From contig NC_135505.1 of the NCBI RefSeq assembly GCF_052857255.1, positions 50,197,507 to 50,261,506 on the forward strand: a DNA stretch of 64,000 nucleotides, read 5' to 3'. The notes under the pieces were generated by a model. It had not been told where the DNA came from, searched no databases, and saw only the letters and a list, made by a program, of their open reading frames with translations. Positions 43,370-52,999 of this stretch are shown piece by piece (positions within the stretch are counted from its first letter, which is position 1; each line of letters opens with the position of its first letter). The DNA is from Amblyomma americanum. Its lineage: Eukaryota; Arthropoda; Arachnida; Ixodida; Ixodidae. The translations under genes were made by a program, and so were the position numbers.

Positions 43370-44040
43370 GGTGTTAACTAGATGTTCCGCAGACAATTGT
43401 GGACCATGCCCCTATACCTACTCCACTTGCTGGCAAGGACAAATCGAGAACTGAGCGCGAGTGCCTGCGGATGAACGTTATGGCCCGAGAATTTCAGTAA
43501 CGCTAATCATTTGCTGACATCTTTGCCCACAACACATGTCCTTGTGAATCAGTATAGGAACCCCAAACGATGTGAGAATTACTTTTCCTCTTTTCCAGTT
43601 TAGCACTTATGTCGTTCCTTATCTTCTTCCCATTCTCGATCAGCTTCCTCTTTATCTTTACGTACGTTTTACTCTTGGTCGGCTTTTCCTTTCCGCCTTA
43701 TTTATCAAGTGTCATATATCTAAAAGCTGATGGTTAGTCTCGACGGGTTTATGAATGGTCTGGCATAGCTCAAGTTTTGTTAAGTTGCTTTGCATTTCTA
43801 CTGACAGTTCCTCATTAGCAAGAGTAAATGCGACCTCGACAATTTCATTAGGTCCGCGACTTCGCTTTCTATGCTTTGGCTTTGCTGTCTCAAATATGTC
43901 TCAAGAGTGACCCCTTTCAATAAACATACACTTGATTCCCATTTGTTCAAGATTATTCTCTCAAAATCTGAAGCCTGGCGAATCGCAGAGCAAAAGTAAA
44001 AACACTCATCCGTGGAGAGAGCATTATGTCGCACGGCCCA
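43370..44040 (-). CDS. Charged minus-strand frame next to the 5' LTR-like repeat
   Basis: A 78-codon frame (43,798-44,034) reads SDFERIILNKWESSVCLLKG and SQSIESEVADLMKLSRSHLL, a helical, charged composition. Further down (about 43,700-43,590) a shifted frame gives KEEADREWEEDKERHK. It directly follows the PBS-like sequence of the right-hand repeat, where Gag is expected. The open frame does not start with ATG. I cannot name the family. 43,370-43,590 is otherwise unassigned. Confidence 0.3.
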
Positions 44041-44060
44041 ACCCAGCTGCTGCCAACTAG

Positions 44061-44872
44061 TGTTGGGGACGGGACTTTAACCCCACCGGTGCCATCAGAG
44101 TGGGAGACTTAGGGGCCGTTGAATCGGCTGACTCGTTGAGCAGCGCAGGTCCCGGCTCCGAAGGACGTTGTCGGGCGCCGTTAAGAAGGAAACTGTACAG
44201 TAGTATTTACATATTTACTATCGAGATAATAGTGTTTGGGTAACGAACCAGCACCCCGTTAAATCCTCTTCACATTCCCCAGATCCATGACTTAAGAATA
44301 AGGCTTGGAAATAATGTCGGAACAAGTGAACAGATGAAAGCGCTGGTGGTACCGCTCACGGAAGGTGGCGGGGCTGAAGCTCTCGCACTCGGTCGATGGA
44401 AAAGGGGAAGCAGTGCTCCAACACTGAGGCGTCGATGACGCCACGGCGACCAGGCCGAAGCATACGAGAGGCACGCCGATTACCAACAGGTGGAGAGCGA
44501 CAAAAGTGCATCGAACATTGGCGCGACGATGTTACCACAGCTGACAGGTGGCCCACCCCATAGGAATAGAATGTCAAGCCGACTCGCAGCAGGTGAACTT
44601 ACATCCTTACACCTCCCTGCCTGTTTTCCGAGACGCTGGTACCCTGTCGAAGTCGCTGTTGTCTTTTAATTATCCCCAGCGTGGCTGCGATGAATGGCAT
44701 CATTCCGTTCAGCTCGCCGAGACACACACGGCCACCTAGCGCCGCCATTGTCGCCGCTGCTGCAGCCACTGCCTCCGCGACCGCCAGACCTGCTCGCTGG
44801 ATGCCATCCCGATGACTCATCCGCGTTCATGTTCTACAATTTCCTCCCAGGTCCGAGTTCTCCAACTTAACA
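44061..44872 (-). repeat. LTR-like direct repeat, right (5') copy
   Basis: 812 bp, TGTTGGGGACGGGACTTTAA at the left edge and TCCAACTTAACA at the right. It aligns along its whole length with 35,732-36,555. In minus orientation it would be the 5' LTR, followed by CTAG and the PBS-like TTGGCAGCAGCTGGG at about 44,042-44,056. Confidence 0.8.
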
Positions 44873-45240
44873 CAACGCACCTGTATCCAGTCATAGTGAC
44901 GAGGTAGTCAAAAGTTTCTAAGCAGAACTTCAATCGGCGATAAGCAGAGTATTCACATAGTACTGTAAAGAAGGGCAATGGCAAAGCAAGGCATGCAAGA
45001 AGCAGCTAGGAGAGCACAGGGTTAGGAGGAGGGGTGGGTTCGAGCAATAGCAGACTGCTGATATTAGCAACGTTTGCGGAACAAAACAGTGAATGGATCA
45101 AAAAATCTCTTTCCGTAAACAGGAGAGCAGCAAACCCAATAGAAAAAGTTCTATCGGGGAGACTGAACAAGATTTGGAGTACATTCTTATCGCATCCTGG
45201 CATATGACTGCCTGTAGGACTGCTCGCTCGTGTTATGTCG
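44873..45240. other. No recognised feature
   Basis: Unassigned. The last 60 bases may be the end of a truncated first 5' monomer of the CR1-like LINE (similar to 45,430-45,480). Confidence 0.3.
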
Positions 45241-45247
45241 CATGGGC

Positions 45248-45715
45248 TTCGTTCAGCGACATCGCCCGGACGCCATGCTTGCCGCATCATCTCTTCGACG
45301 GAAATGCTGCTGAATCATTGGAAGGTGACCTGCATTGTGGAGTGACGTCATCAGCACCAGCAGTACTAAAGAAGCGCCGAGATGCTGCCCACATCAGGGG
45401 GTCGGCACCTTGCTTGTGGCCAGCATGCCCAAACCGCTACGGCTGCTTTTCCAGGCTTTGCCATGTTATTTTGCGTTGGCTTCATCCAGTGACATCGAGC
45501 GGACGCCACACTTTCCTCATCATCTAAATGACAGAAGTGCTGCCTATGTTTTGGTGGGTCACCTGCCTCGTGGAGTCACGTCATCAGCACTGGGAGTATT
45601 AAAGGAGCACCCATCCACTGTCCACATCAGAGGGCACGGCACCTGGCTTGTGGACGACTTGCGTAAGCCGCTACTGCTGCTTTTGCTGGAGGTTCAATCT
45701 TTCCTTTGTGATAAC
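45248..45715 (+). repeat. Two tandem 233-bp 5' monomers of the CR1-like LINE
   Basis: TTCAGCGACATCGCCCGGACGCC at 45,251 recurs as CATCCAGTGACATCGAGCGG at 45,483. Further shared blocks are TGGAGTGACGTCATCAGCAC / TGGAGTCACGTCATCAGCAC, CACATCAGGGGGTCGGCACC / CACATCAGAGGGCACGGCAC and CTTGTGG...CCGCTAC. The period is 233 bp. Tandem 5' monomers of this kind are promoters in some LINEs (for example mouse L1), so a regulatory role is inferred. They directly precede the 2A motif and ORF1. Confidence 0.85.
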
Positions 45716-45794
45716 CCTTTTCTGTTAGTCCTGCCATGCCCTCGTAGACCTTATCAGATATTTGTTGATTGCTGGTCTGTACTGTTACCTCTTA

Positions 45795-46465
45795 TGAGGT
45801 CAGGTGATATTGAAGAAAACCCTGGGCCTACGAACGCAGAACTGTTGCAAATAACCTTAGATAACCAGTCAGTGACTGATAAAGTTTTAAAATTGAAATC
45901 AATGTTCAGATCCGCGAATAGAGTGCAAAGACAGGCAGGATATTTAGTGCACTAGATGCTATCCGGGAAATGAAATGCACAAGATTCTCTTCAGACCACT
46001 GTGCAGTTACAAGCTTAAAAAATTGGTATAATATGAAAACTGAACCAGACGCAACAATCTTTCCGTTTTTGGTGTTGAACAAATTACCTCCAAAACAGAC
46101 ACATATTAAAAAAAACGGTCACAGCGAAGATATTTGAGGAGAAGCTTGGCGTTGAAATAAATAGATTGGAAAGAATACAACGCCTAGGCAAGGATAGACA
46201 AGGAAGTAGTACAGCACTTAGGTGATTCTATGACAGCAAAGAGAAAAGCAGGCCATGAAAAATTGCTACCAAACTTAAGATTTTCTTGCTCCGTCAGCAA
46301 TGACTAAACTCCAGAAAGAGTAGAAATCCGAAAGCAGTTATGGGAAAGTGCTTCCGTGGAAAGAGCTAATGGCATGAAGGTTTCACTTGTCTATGAAAAA
46401 CCAAACATCAAAAGACAAGGTTTACATTTGAGACCAAAGTCGAAGAGAACGCTGAGAAATAAAGC
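45795..46465 (+). pseudogene. CR1-like LINE ORF1 with 2A-type motif
   Basis: ORF1 remnant. The start ATG at 45,795 gives MRSGDIEENPGPT; D-I-E-E-N-P-G-P is the 2A consensus D-x-E-x-N-P-G-P (45,806-45,829). Such motifs are known at the N-terminus of some CR1/L2-type LINE proteins and cause ribosome skipping or act as targeting signals. The open frame runs to 45,955. After a gap, IFEEKLGVEINRLERIQRLG (46,130 on), RFYDSKEKQAMKNCY-like sequence and KQLWESASVERANGMKVSLV (to 46,400) match ORF1 of the L1-ORF1/RRM-like type. Several stops lie between. An upstream frame from 45,335 is fused in phase, so translation could begin earlier. Confidence 0.75.
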
Positions 46466-46549
46466 GGAGTGAGTACAAAACTGGCCAGGAAGGCATTTCT
46501 GCAGCTGTTGAGCAGGAAGGCGTCTCTAGTTCTGAGCAGCAGGCATAGA

Positions 46550-46736
46550 TACGCCTTCTTTTGTTGAATGCCCGATGTTTTGGAAACAAGATCACCGAGC
46601 AAGAATCTGTATTATTTTTCTATAACAAGCATACAGTTATAATGAAACGGGACTAAATAGTTCAAATTCCAACCACTGTATTCTTGCCCTTACGTACAAA
46701 ATGTTCAGGTGGGATAGAGACTCCAGAGGCGGGGGC
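46550..46736 (+). pseudogene. CR1-like LINE endonuclease, 5' fragment
   Basis: LLLLNARCFGNKITEQESVL matches the AP-endonuclease opening of CR1 elements (family LNARS...K..EL). LTYKMFRWDRDSRGGG (to 46,736) matches the later R-GGG block; the segment between them (about 46,655) is short, so some sequence is missing. The frame stops abruptly at the LINE-3 insertion and continues at 50,783. Confidence 0.65.
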
Positions 46737-46949
46737 ATTGACGAAGACGAAGATGTTGTTTGACCTACTGTCGCATCAGATCGGTTTCTTAACCTAATTT
46801 TTCCCAATTTACCTAGTTTCATTTCAATCTTTGAGGACGGAAGCATCTCCAAGGCGGTACTTTCCTATCGGAAGAGAACAGCTGCACCGGCGCTGGCAAG
46901 CCTAAAGGGACCACGCCATTCAAAGGAGGCTGGCTCGGAAGAGGCGGCC

Positions 46950-47860
46950 ATGGCTTCCCAGGCGGTGGAGCGTCCAGAACATGCAGATGACTACTCGTCC
47001 AGTGAGATATAATCGCTTAGTGGGGATGAGCCAACGATCGTCGACGGTGACGAGTCATGGGCCGATATGGCTTACGTGGACAACGAGGGCTTCATGTTGG
47101 TGAGTCATCGCAAGCAACGAACAGTCTGGATCCCGGTAGTGGTTGAGCCCACAGAAGAAGGGGTTGCTTTAGGAGAGAAGAATCCCATCTTACTTTTTGC
47201 GGCCATTCAATCACGGCTGGGATCAGCTCCGATTCCTACTCGGTTCACAATACACGGGGTCTTGAACTTGATGTCTCGACGGAAGATCAGGTTGACAAGC
47301 TCCTGCACTGTTCTCAGATTGGTGACATCAAAGTTAACGTGGGGTTGCCCTATTCCTAAATGAAGAAGACCTGTGTAATTAAGGGTGTACCAAAGTGGTA
47401 TTCAGAATGCGACCTACTTGATTATCTGAAACCACGAGGTGTTCTGCACGTGAAACGACTTGTGCGTCTTGTGGAGTCTCCAGGAAAAGAATTGGCTGCG
47501 AAACTTACCAACTCTATCGTGTTGACATTCGCTCCCAACTCAGAGCGCCCGGAAAAAATTGTTCTGGGATTCACAAAACACGCAGTTGCAGATTTCACTG
47601 AAGCTCCTCCACGGTGTTTTAGATGCCAACGGTATGGGCACGTGGCCAAAGTTTGCACAAAGGATCGACGCTGTAAGCGGTGCGGAGGCGACCACGACTT
47701 TAAAACCTGCAAGGCCGATTTTGCTTGCGCCAATTGCGGTGGTGATCATCCAGCGAGTTTCGGAGGCTGCCCCTTCCGTGTGAGCGCTCTGCAGCGTCTA
47801 ATATTTTTATGGCTGGTCCAAAACCCCAACCGACGGAGACAGCTGTCCCAGGATTAGACG
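46950..47860 (+). pseudogene. LINE-3 ORF1, Gag-like with CCHC knuckles
   Basis: Start ATG at 46,950 (MASQAVERPEHADDYSSSEI), interrupted by TAA at 47,010-47,012. The frame goes on with DESWADMAYVDNEGFMLVSH and KQRTVWIPVVVEPTEEG. After a shift near 47,360, KTCVIKGVPKWYSECDLLDY and RGVLHVKRLVRL form the RNA-binding (RRM-like) part. Three zinc knuckles follow: CFRCQRYGHVAKVC (47,615), CKRCGGDHDFKTC (47,670) and CANCGGDHPASFGGC (47,725). This is the nucleic-acid chaperone protein of I/Jockey-type LINEs. It ends at the SINE insertion; the continuation is at 48,110-48,552. Confidence 0.9.
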
Positions 47861-48109
47861 ATGTTCGCTTGTTTGTTCATTGGTTTTTAACATCCGAAAG
47901 CGACCCATGAGGGACGTTGTAGTGAAGGGCTCTGGAAATTTCAACCACCTGGGGTTCCTTAACGTGCACTGACATCGCACAGTACACGGGCCTCTAGAAT
48001 TCCGCCTTCATCGAAATTCGACCGCCGCGGCCGGGATCGGACTCGCGTCTTTCCAGCCAGCATCCGAACGCCATAACCCCTCAGCCACCGCGGCGGCTCA
48101 GGATTAGAC
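47849..48109 (-). mobile_element. Ruka SINE, full length, with 11-bp duplication
   Basis: 239-bp tRNA-derived SINE on the minus strand (47,860-48,098) flanked by CAGGATTAGAC at 47,849-47,859 and 48,099-48,109. Read in its own orientation it has a tRNA-like head with box A and box B (GCGGTGGCTGAGGGGTTATG, then CGAGTCCGATCCCGG), the body TGTGCGATGTCAGTGCACGT and AGGTGGTTGAAATTTCC, and an A-rich tail. It splits LINE-3 ORF1: codons on both sides join across it. SINEs like this are known from ixodid ticks. Confidence 0.92.
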
Positions 48110-48552
48110 AAGTTCCCAGTGTTGGAGTCTGATGTTGTTGCGTTACCCAACAATGTCCCTAAAGGACCTGAGTCCAGCAAGACGCCAAGGTCCATTGCTT
48201 GTTGTCGGTTGTTCGACCTCCAGCAAAAAGTGTCGATGTTTCTGAGCAACCGGATCACAGCCAGACACGATGGCAAGGGAGCCTCTAATATGCACAAGTG
48301 ACAAAAAAAACAGCTACTGCTGCCAAGAATGCATTCCCGTTGGCATCTTTTGTCGATGTTGTAAGTGAGTGCATTGCGCAAAATAAGAAGCTGAAAAATC
48401 AAGGTGTGTCTGACCTTGTTCATGTTTTGTTTGGGGCCCTGCACTCACGTGTTCTAGCGATGGCGCCGGGTAACAAGAAGAACTTCCTAGAGCAGGTGCT
48501 TTCTTTTGAGTCAGTAATTACCACCTTTGCAGCGATATTACTTGCCATCTAA
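48110..48552 (+). pseudogene. LINE-3 ORF1, 3' part
   Basis: Continuation of ORF1 after the SINE. FPVLESDVVALPNNVPKGPE and SSKTPRSIACCRLFDLQQK read on from GLD at the duplication. After a stop, AKNAFPLASFVDVVSECIAQ, GVSDLVHVLFGALHSRVLAM and NKKNFLEQVLSFESVITTFA form the helical ORF1 C-terminus. The domain is recognised by continuity, not by a catalytic motif. Confidence 0.75.
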
Positions 48553-48599
48553 TATGAACGGGGTCATACCTCGTGATCTAATATTCACCGAAAAGATCC

Positions 48600-49115
48600 G
48601 TTTATATTGTAATGGAACTGCCCTGTGATATTAAGTCGGTTAGCTGACATAAAACTATTCTTGAAAGAGACTTGTGTTCCAGTATGGGCACTGTCAGAAG
48701 CTGGCTTGCCAAGCGAAAGATGTTTTACTGGATATGTCGCTCATAAAAACTGCAGCATAAAGACATTTCCTGCAGGGAGTAACGCACTTTACATAAGAAG
48801 AGAAATCCCACATGTTTCTCTAAGGGTTGCCGATCTTTGTGCGCATGACATTGAGGTAGCGGCTATGATAATACACCTAGGCTATCGAACCCTTTGTATT
48901 GCATCCGTATACGTATCCCCGCGGAAGAAGGTAGCATTAGATTTGTTTCTACAGCAGCTCTGCGACCGCTACCCTGGTCCTCGAATCATCTGCGGTGATT
49001 TCAACGCCCATCATGTCGTCTGGGGTGACAGGAACACGAATTCCCGTGGACGCAAACTCGTAGACGTTCTTGACACTTTGGACCTGTGTGTTGCCAATGA
49101 GGACAGCAACCTGTG
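48600..49115 (+). pseudogene. LINE-3 AP endonuclease, N-terminal two thirds
   Basis: Endonuclease frame reading LADIKLFLKETCVPVWALSE, FTGYVAHKNCSIKTFPAGSN, ALYIRREIPHVSL and IEVAAMIIHLGYRTLCIASV. The block PRIICGDFNAHHVVWGDRNT keeps the GDFNAH catalytic motif. Then RKLVDVLDTLDLCVANEDSN. Sequence breaks at about 49,115 into RT-type sequence: the SDH end of the endonuclease and the RT fingers are deleted. Confidence 0.9.
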
Positions 49116-49189
49116 AGTTGACAATGAGACAGAGGTGGCTTGAAGACAGCAAGGCACAACCAATATGTATAACAGTATTCCGCCGAGGT

Positions 49190-50110
49190 CTTAGTGCCCG
49201 AGGTAGCGTCTTAGACAAAGTGAGTTACATTGAACGCCAGAAAGCTTTCGGCCTTTCCACCTGAGCCATTTTTCTTGACGTTGCGAAAGCTTACGACAAA
49301 TGCTCCAGAGCTCAATTCTAAACAGTTTGCAAGGCATGGGAATACAGGGCCATATGTTAAGATTAACTTACAAGTTTATAAGTGATCATGCGGTTCGTGT
49401 ACGGTTAGAGAGCCCCTTAAGCACCGAAAGAGTTCTATCACGAGGTGTGCCTCAAGGAAGTGTTCTTTCCCCCACGCTCTTTAACGTCATAGTGGCTGCC
49501 CTTCCCGATTCGTTGTAGAAAAATTGCAGGTTAGGGAGTATGTCAATGTATGCAGACGACATCTGTACTTGGATTACTGGCCACCAACATAAGCGATTAG
49601 CCCTGATAGCTCGACAGTCTCTACTTTCGGTACAAGCTTGCCTTCAAGGTGCGGGATTATCTCTATCAGTAGAAAAATCCGGCTTTGTTCGGTTTCCAGG
49701 TGCAGGAAGACGTCACGCACAGTTGAAGATAGACCTCGGTCACTCCTGCATCCGCCAATTAAACCACACCCGTTTCCTGGGCATCATAATTTACTCTCGT
49801 CTACAGTGGCGAAAAGCTGTCGACGCGATTGTTTCATCTATATTCGCGTCTCAATGTGATCCGTAGAATTGCACGTGAGCAATGGGGAAACCATCCTTCT
49901 TCAATGGTCAAACTTAATGAAGCGCTGGTGGTCAGTCGCATAATGTATCAATTACCTTCAATTTCCCCTCGGCATCACATATTGAACGTCTCGAAGTTTT
50001 CCACAGAAAGGGCCTAAGAGCCATTTGAGTTCCTCAGGCGGCTGCGAATAAGGCAGTACTTCATGAGTCTCTATCGAGTAACAGAGTAACAGATGCCTGC
50101 AGGGACCGCC
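49190..50110 (+). pseudogene. LINE-3 reverse transcriptase remnant
   Basis: RT palm and thumb. FLDVAKAYDK near 49,275 (first catalytic D intact, after a stop), GMGIQGHMLRLTYKFISDHA, LSRGVPQGSVLSPTLFNVIV and, after a stop, MSMYADDICTWITGHQHKRL. The YADD active site is intact (49,549-49,560). HTRFLGIIIYSRLQWRKAVD and WGNHPSSMVKLNEALVVSRI follow. The fingers are missing and several stops occur, so the protein is not functional despite the intact active site. Confidence 0.92.
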
Positions 50111-50782
50111 GCATTGTGCTGAAGTTGGAAACACTATAGAAGACGGGCACGGTGGTGGCCGCCGCTCCTGGCGGTGTGATGAAAAGGCAGACCGCCGTCG
50201 CCATACAGCCTGCCTGCAGCATGGAGCCGACGGCCCGCGAGAGAGATGCGAGGTGAACTGCGCTTCCTTTGGCTGTTCGAACAAAACTCTTTGATTTATC
50301 AAAACAGCGAGTGCAAGAGCAAGACCTCTCTCCGTAGCTTTTAGCGTAATGGAGAGAGAAAAAAGTGCTAGGAGTCAATTTGTATTTTTTGTTGAACAAC
50401 ACTGGTCCCAAAAACGTTCTCCCAGTTGCCTTTCTGGAACCAAAATGCTATGATTTGTTTTTGTTTCTGCTTAGCACGCTCGAAACAACGTTTCTAAGTC
50501 ATTAGTGGGCGCACTGCTCTTTTGCTTGTGTTTCTGTGTCCTGCCTCTACGGCCTGGAAATGTTCGATAAATGTTTTACTGGGACTGGGACATTCCATCC
50601 TTTCTGGGTGCACCTGGGGAGGTAAGTTGTTTGCTGGGATAAGGGAATGTGCGCATGGCGGGGTAGATGCGACAAGTTTTAGGACAATATTAACATAGAA
50701 GGGGCGCTATGGTTGAGAAATTACTGGGAAGAATAACCAAGGCAAATCCCACCTGTAGCACTGAACGCCTCAACTCAACTCA
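50111..50782 (+). other. LINE-3 3' untranslated region
   Basis: No coding match. It runs to the tandem tail CAACTCAACTCA that abuts the right target duplication. GC-rich near 50,140-50,230 with a short inverted GGCCGCC/GGCGG segment. Confidence 0.5.
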
Positions 50783-51370
50783 AGAGGTGGGGGCGTAGCC
50801 GTAGTTATAAATTCAACAGCTAGGGACGAAAGAAAACACAGCGGCTTTTCATAAGCAGTATCGTACAAAATATGATAATCTGGCGCTGCGTTCATAGTTG
50901 GAAGCATTTACAGGGCTCTCGCTACCCCAACTGAGTACCTAGAGGATTTAAATGTTTTTTTCGCCATTTATTCGATAAGTGGATGTCAATTATGACTGGA
51001 GCTTTTATTCTGCGTAAGATCAATGTGAAAGCTTTCTCGCCCGGGCATACAGAATTCTTGACTGCTGAAAAACTCCTGAAAATGTTGTTTTTATAGAATT
51101 TAGGGCAATTAATTGAAAAAAATGAACCGGAAACTTCGTATTCCCAATCAGTGTTAGAAGTTATTTCCCGATGTCAAAAAAAATTGCCTCTAGTAAGGTG
51201 TCAGTCAAGCCAGGAATTTCACACCACAAAATAATATCCGTTGACATAACGAACAGGGCGCACATTTGCCGGCGACCAAGATTTGCGGCTAATCTGGTAA
51301 AGGACTACGCAAGGGCAGACGATACAACAATACCAGATGTTTAGTCCTATAATTTAGTGAATTTGAAGCT
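50783..51370 (+). pseudogene. CR1-like LINE endonuclease, 3' part
   Basis: RGGGVAVVINSTARDERKHS continues from the CR1 endonuclease cut at 46,736. Downstream reading is fragmentary, with stops and frame changes; KLLKMLF and VLEVISRC-like pieces suggest the inter-domain region. No SDH motif could be placed. Confidence 0.5.
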
Positions 51371-52680
51371 GTGACATCTGATGAGTATGTTGAGGATATA
51401 TGGCAGTGTTTTAAAGGTATTCTTAAGCATAGCCTAGATGAATTCATTTCTAGTCGCGTGAACAAAACGAAGCATCATAGCGCACGGGTAACTATGGAAA
51501 TTATTCACATTAAACATAGAACTAAACGGTTACGAAAAAAGAAACAAAACTCGGCCGAAATCTCCAATTTGCTTGAAAAATTGAAAATGGCTTTAAGAGA
51601 ATCAAAAACAGTATTTTAATGAAACACTGCTTGGCTTTCTGTCTTCGCCGCAAAATTTCTTGAAGAACCATGCGATATAAAAGAAATATACAAGATAAAA
51701 ACCGGATCTGAAATGATCACGGAACAGACACAGATTGCTGACTGCTTTAATAAGTTCTCCCAGTCAGAATTTACGAATATCGGATGAATTCACATACTGA
51801 ATGAGCCAGATGATTTAGGCGCTTGCGTTATGGGCCCTCTAGAAATCTCTCAAGCGGCCATATTACAACAAGTGCTGTAGATTGGGACGAAAAAAACAAG
51901 AGGACCAGACGGGATCTCTAGTGAATTTTTCGGAGATATACTGAATGGGTATCATTTTATCTGATATTGTTCTTTCGAAAGTCTTGCAAATCTGTTCACT
52001 ACCTCAAGACAGGCACAGTGCTGTTGTGATTCCTGTTTTTAAATCCATAGTTGAAGTCAAATTAGCAATTATTGTCCAGTACTACTCACATCTGTGATTT
52101 GCAAAGTTATGGAATATGCAGAAGCAAACCATATAATTCATATCCTCGAGGTAAACAACTTCTTTTATTCATATACAGCATAGACTCCGAAGTGGTTTTT
52201 GCACTGTTTCAGGACTCATTGGAACGGTTCTTGATTTCTATCTAACTTTTAAATGCCCGCGAAAAAACTGACGTCTGCTGCATAGATTTTTCGAAGGCAT
52301 TTGATAAACTTCTACATAGTTATTTGCTTTTTAAATTTAAGAATTCCGGCATTGCTTTAGACATGTGAACTGGATTGCAGCCTAGCTGAGTCGTCGTGTA
52401 CAATCTGTCCGCATTGGAAACTGCATGATTATTTCACTAGAAGATTTGTCCGGAGTTCCACAAGGGTCAGTGTTGTTGCCGGTATTGTTATTGATTTAGA
52501 TAAATGACATTTCTTGAGTTCTCATAGCACCCCTAAAAATAACCTTTTTGCTGACGATTGCCTAATTTGCTCCTGCGTGACCAATACAACACATAAAATT
52601 AAAATCAAACGATGCCTGCAAAGTTTATTTGACTGATGCGTGAAATGGCAAATGAAAATAAACTAGTGGAAGTCGACGTT
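51371..52680 (+). pseudogene. CR1-like LINE pre-RT and reverse transcriptase remnant
   Basis: 51,371-51,619 is an 82-codon frame (DIWQCFKGILKHSLDEFISS, IIHIKHRTKRLRKKKQNS), the helical pre-RT linker. 51,700-51,800 gives IYKIKTGSEMITEQTQIADC. RT blocks: RGPDGISSEFFGDI near 51,900, ISNYCPVLLTSVICKVMEYA near 52,060 (family N.RPISL.S...K..E), SKAFDK at 52,291, GVPQGSVLLPVL at 52,452 and FADDCLIC at 52,547, the active site intact. Many stops. It ends at the SINE insertion (52,681). Confidence 0.85.
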
Positions 52681-52927
52681 GAGCCGCCGCGGAGGCTGAG
52701 TGCTTATGGCGCTCGGCTGCTGGGCCGAAAGGCGCGGGTTCGATCCCGGTCTCGGGGGTCGAATTTCGATGGAGGCGAAATTCTAGAGGTCCGTGTGCTG
52801 TGCGATGTCAGTGCACGTTAAAGAACTCCAGGTGGTCGAAATTTTTGGAGCCCTTCACTGCGGCATCCACCATAGCCTGAGTCTTTTTGAGTCGTTAAAC
52901 GCGCATGAGATCTAAGAATTCGACGTT
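52673..52927 (+). mobile_element. Ruka SINE, full length, with 8-bp duplication
   Basis: 239-bp SINE (52,681-52,919) flanked by TCGACGTT at 52,673-52,680 and 52,920-52,927. Head: GAGCCGCCGCGGAGGCTGAG, TGGCGCTCGGCTGCTGGGCC and CGCGGGTTCGATCCCGGTCT (box B GGTTCGATCC exact). Body: TGTGCGATGTCAGTGCACGT and CAGGTGGTCGAAATTTTTGG. It has the same length as the copy at 47,860. The RNA polymerase III promoter boxes look intact, so it could be transcribed. Confidence 0.93.
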
Positions 52928-52999
52928 TGCTCATAACACAAGTTGGAAAACGTGCTTTCCTTTGACTATAAAATTGGAGAAAAATTGGAGGGGGCACTC

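Larger units (their letters stand above)
35732..44872 (-). mobile_element. LTR-type element without recognisable pol
   Basis: Two diverged direct repeats of 824 and 812 bp (35,732-36,555 and 44,061-44,872) have TG...CA ends and enclose 7.5 kb. Read on the minus strand, TTGGCAGCAGCTGGGTTGGG (PBS-like) follows the 5' repeat and CTGCGGAGGAGC (PPT-like) precedes the 3' repeat, so an LTR retrotransposon on the minus strand is the best reading. Inside are Gag-like charged frames (43,798-44,034 and 39,532-40,155) and an inserted I-clade LINE (40,430-43,350), but no pol motifs. Outer flanks are CCTAC and CAACG, not a clean target duplication, so two separate solo LTRs are possible. Confidence 0.6.
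46725..50794 (+). mobile_element. LINE-3: inserted into the CR1-like LINE
   Basis: Second LINE on the plus strand, inserted into the endonuclease of the CR1-like element. Target duplication AGAGG(C/T)GGGGGC at 46,725-46,736 and 50,783-50,794, one mismatch; the CR1 block R-GGG appears on both sides. The insertion spans 46,737-50,782, ends in a short tandem TCAAC tail and contains ORF1 with three CCHC knuckles, endonuclease and RT. No RNase H is readable. ORF1 is interrupted by a Ruka SINE with its own duplication. Confidence 0.85.

Noticed and set aside
45335..45790. Upstream 150 codons as an N-terminal extension of the 2A-bearing ORF1
   Set aside because: The frame runs through tandem 5' monomers and is more likely chance openness. 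I began ORF1 at the ATG next to the 2A motif instead, although an in-phase upstream start cannot be excluded.
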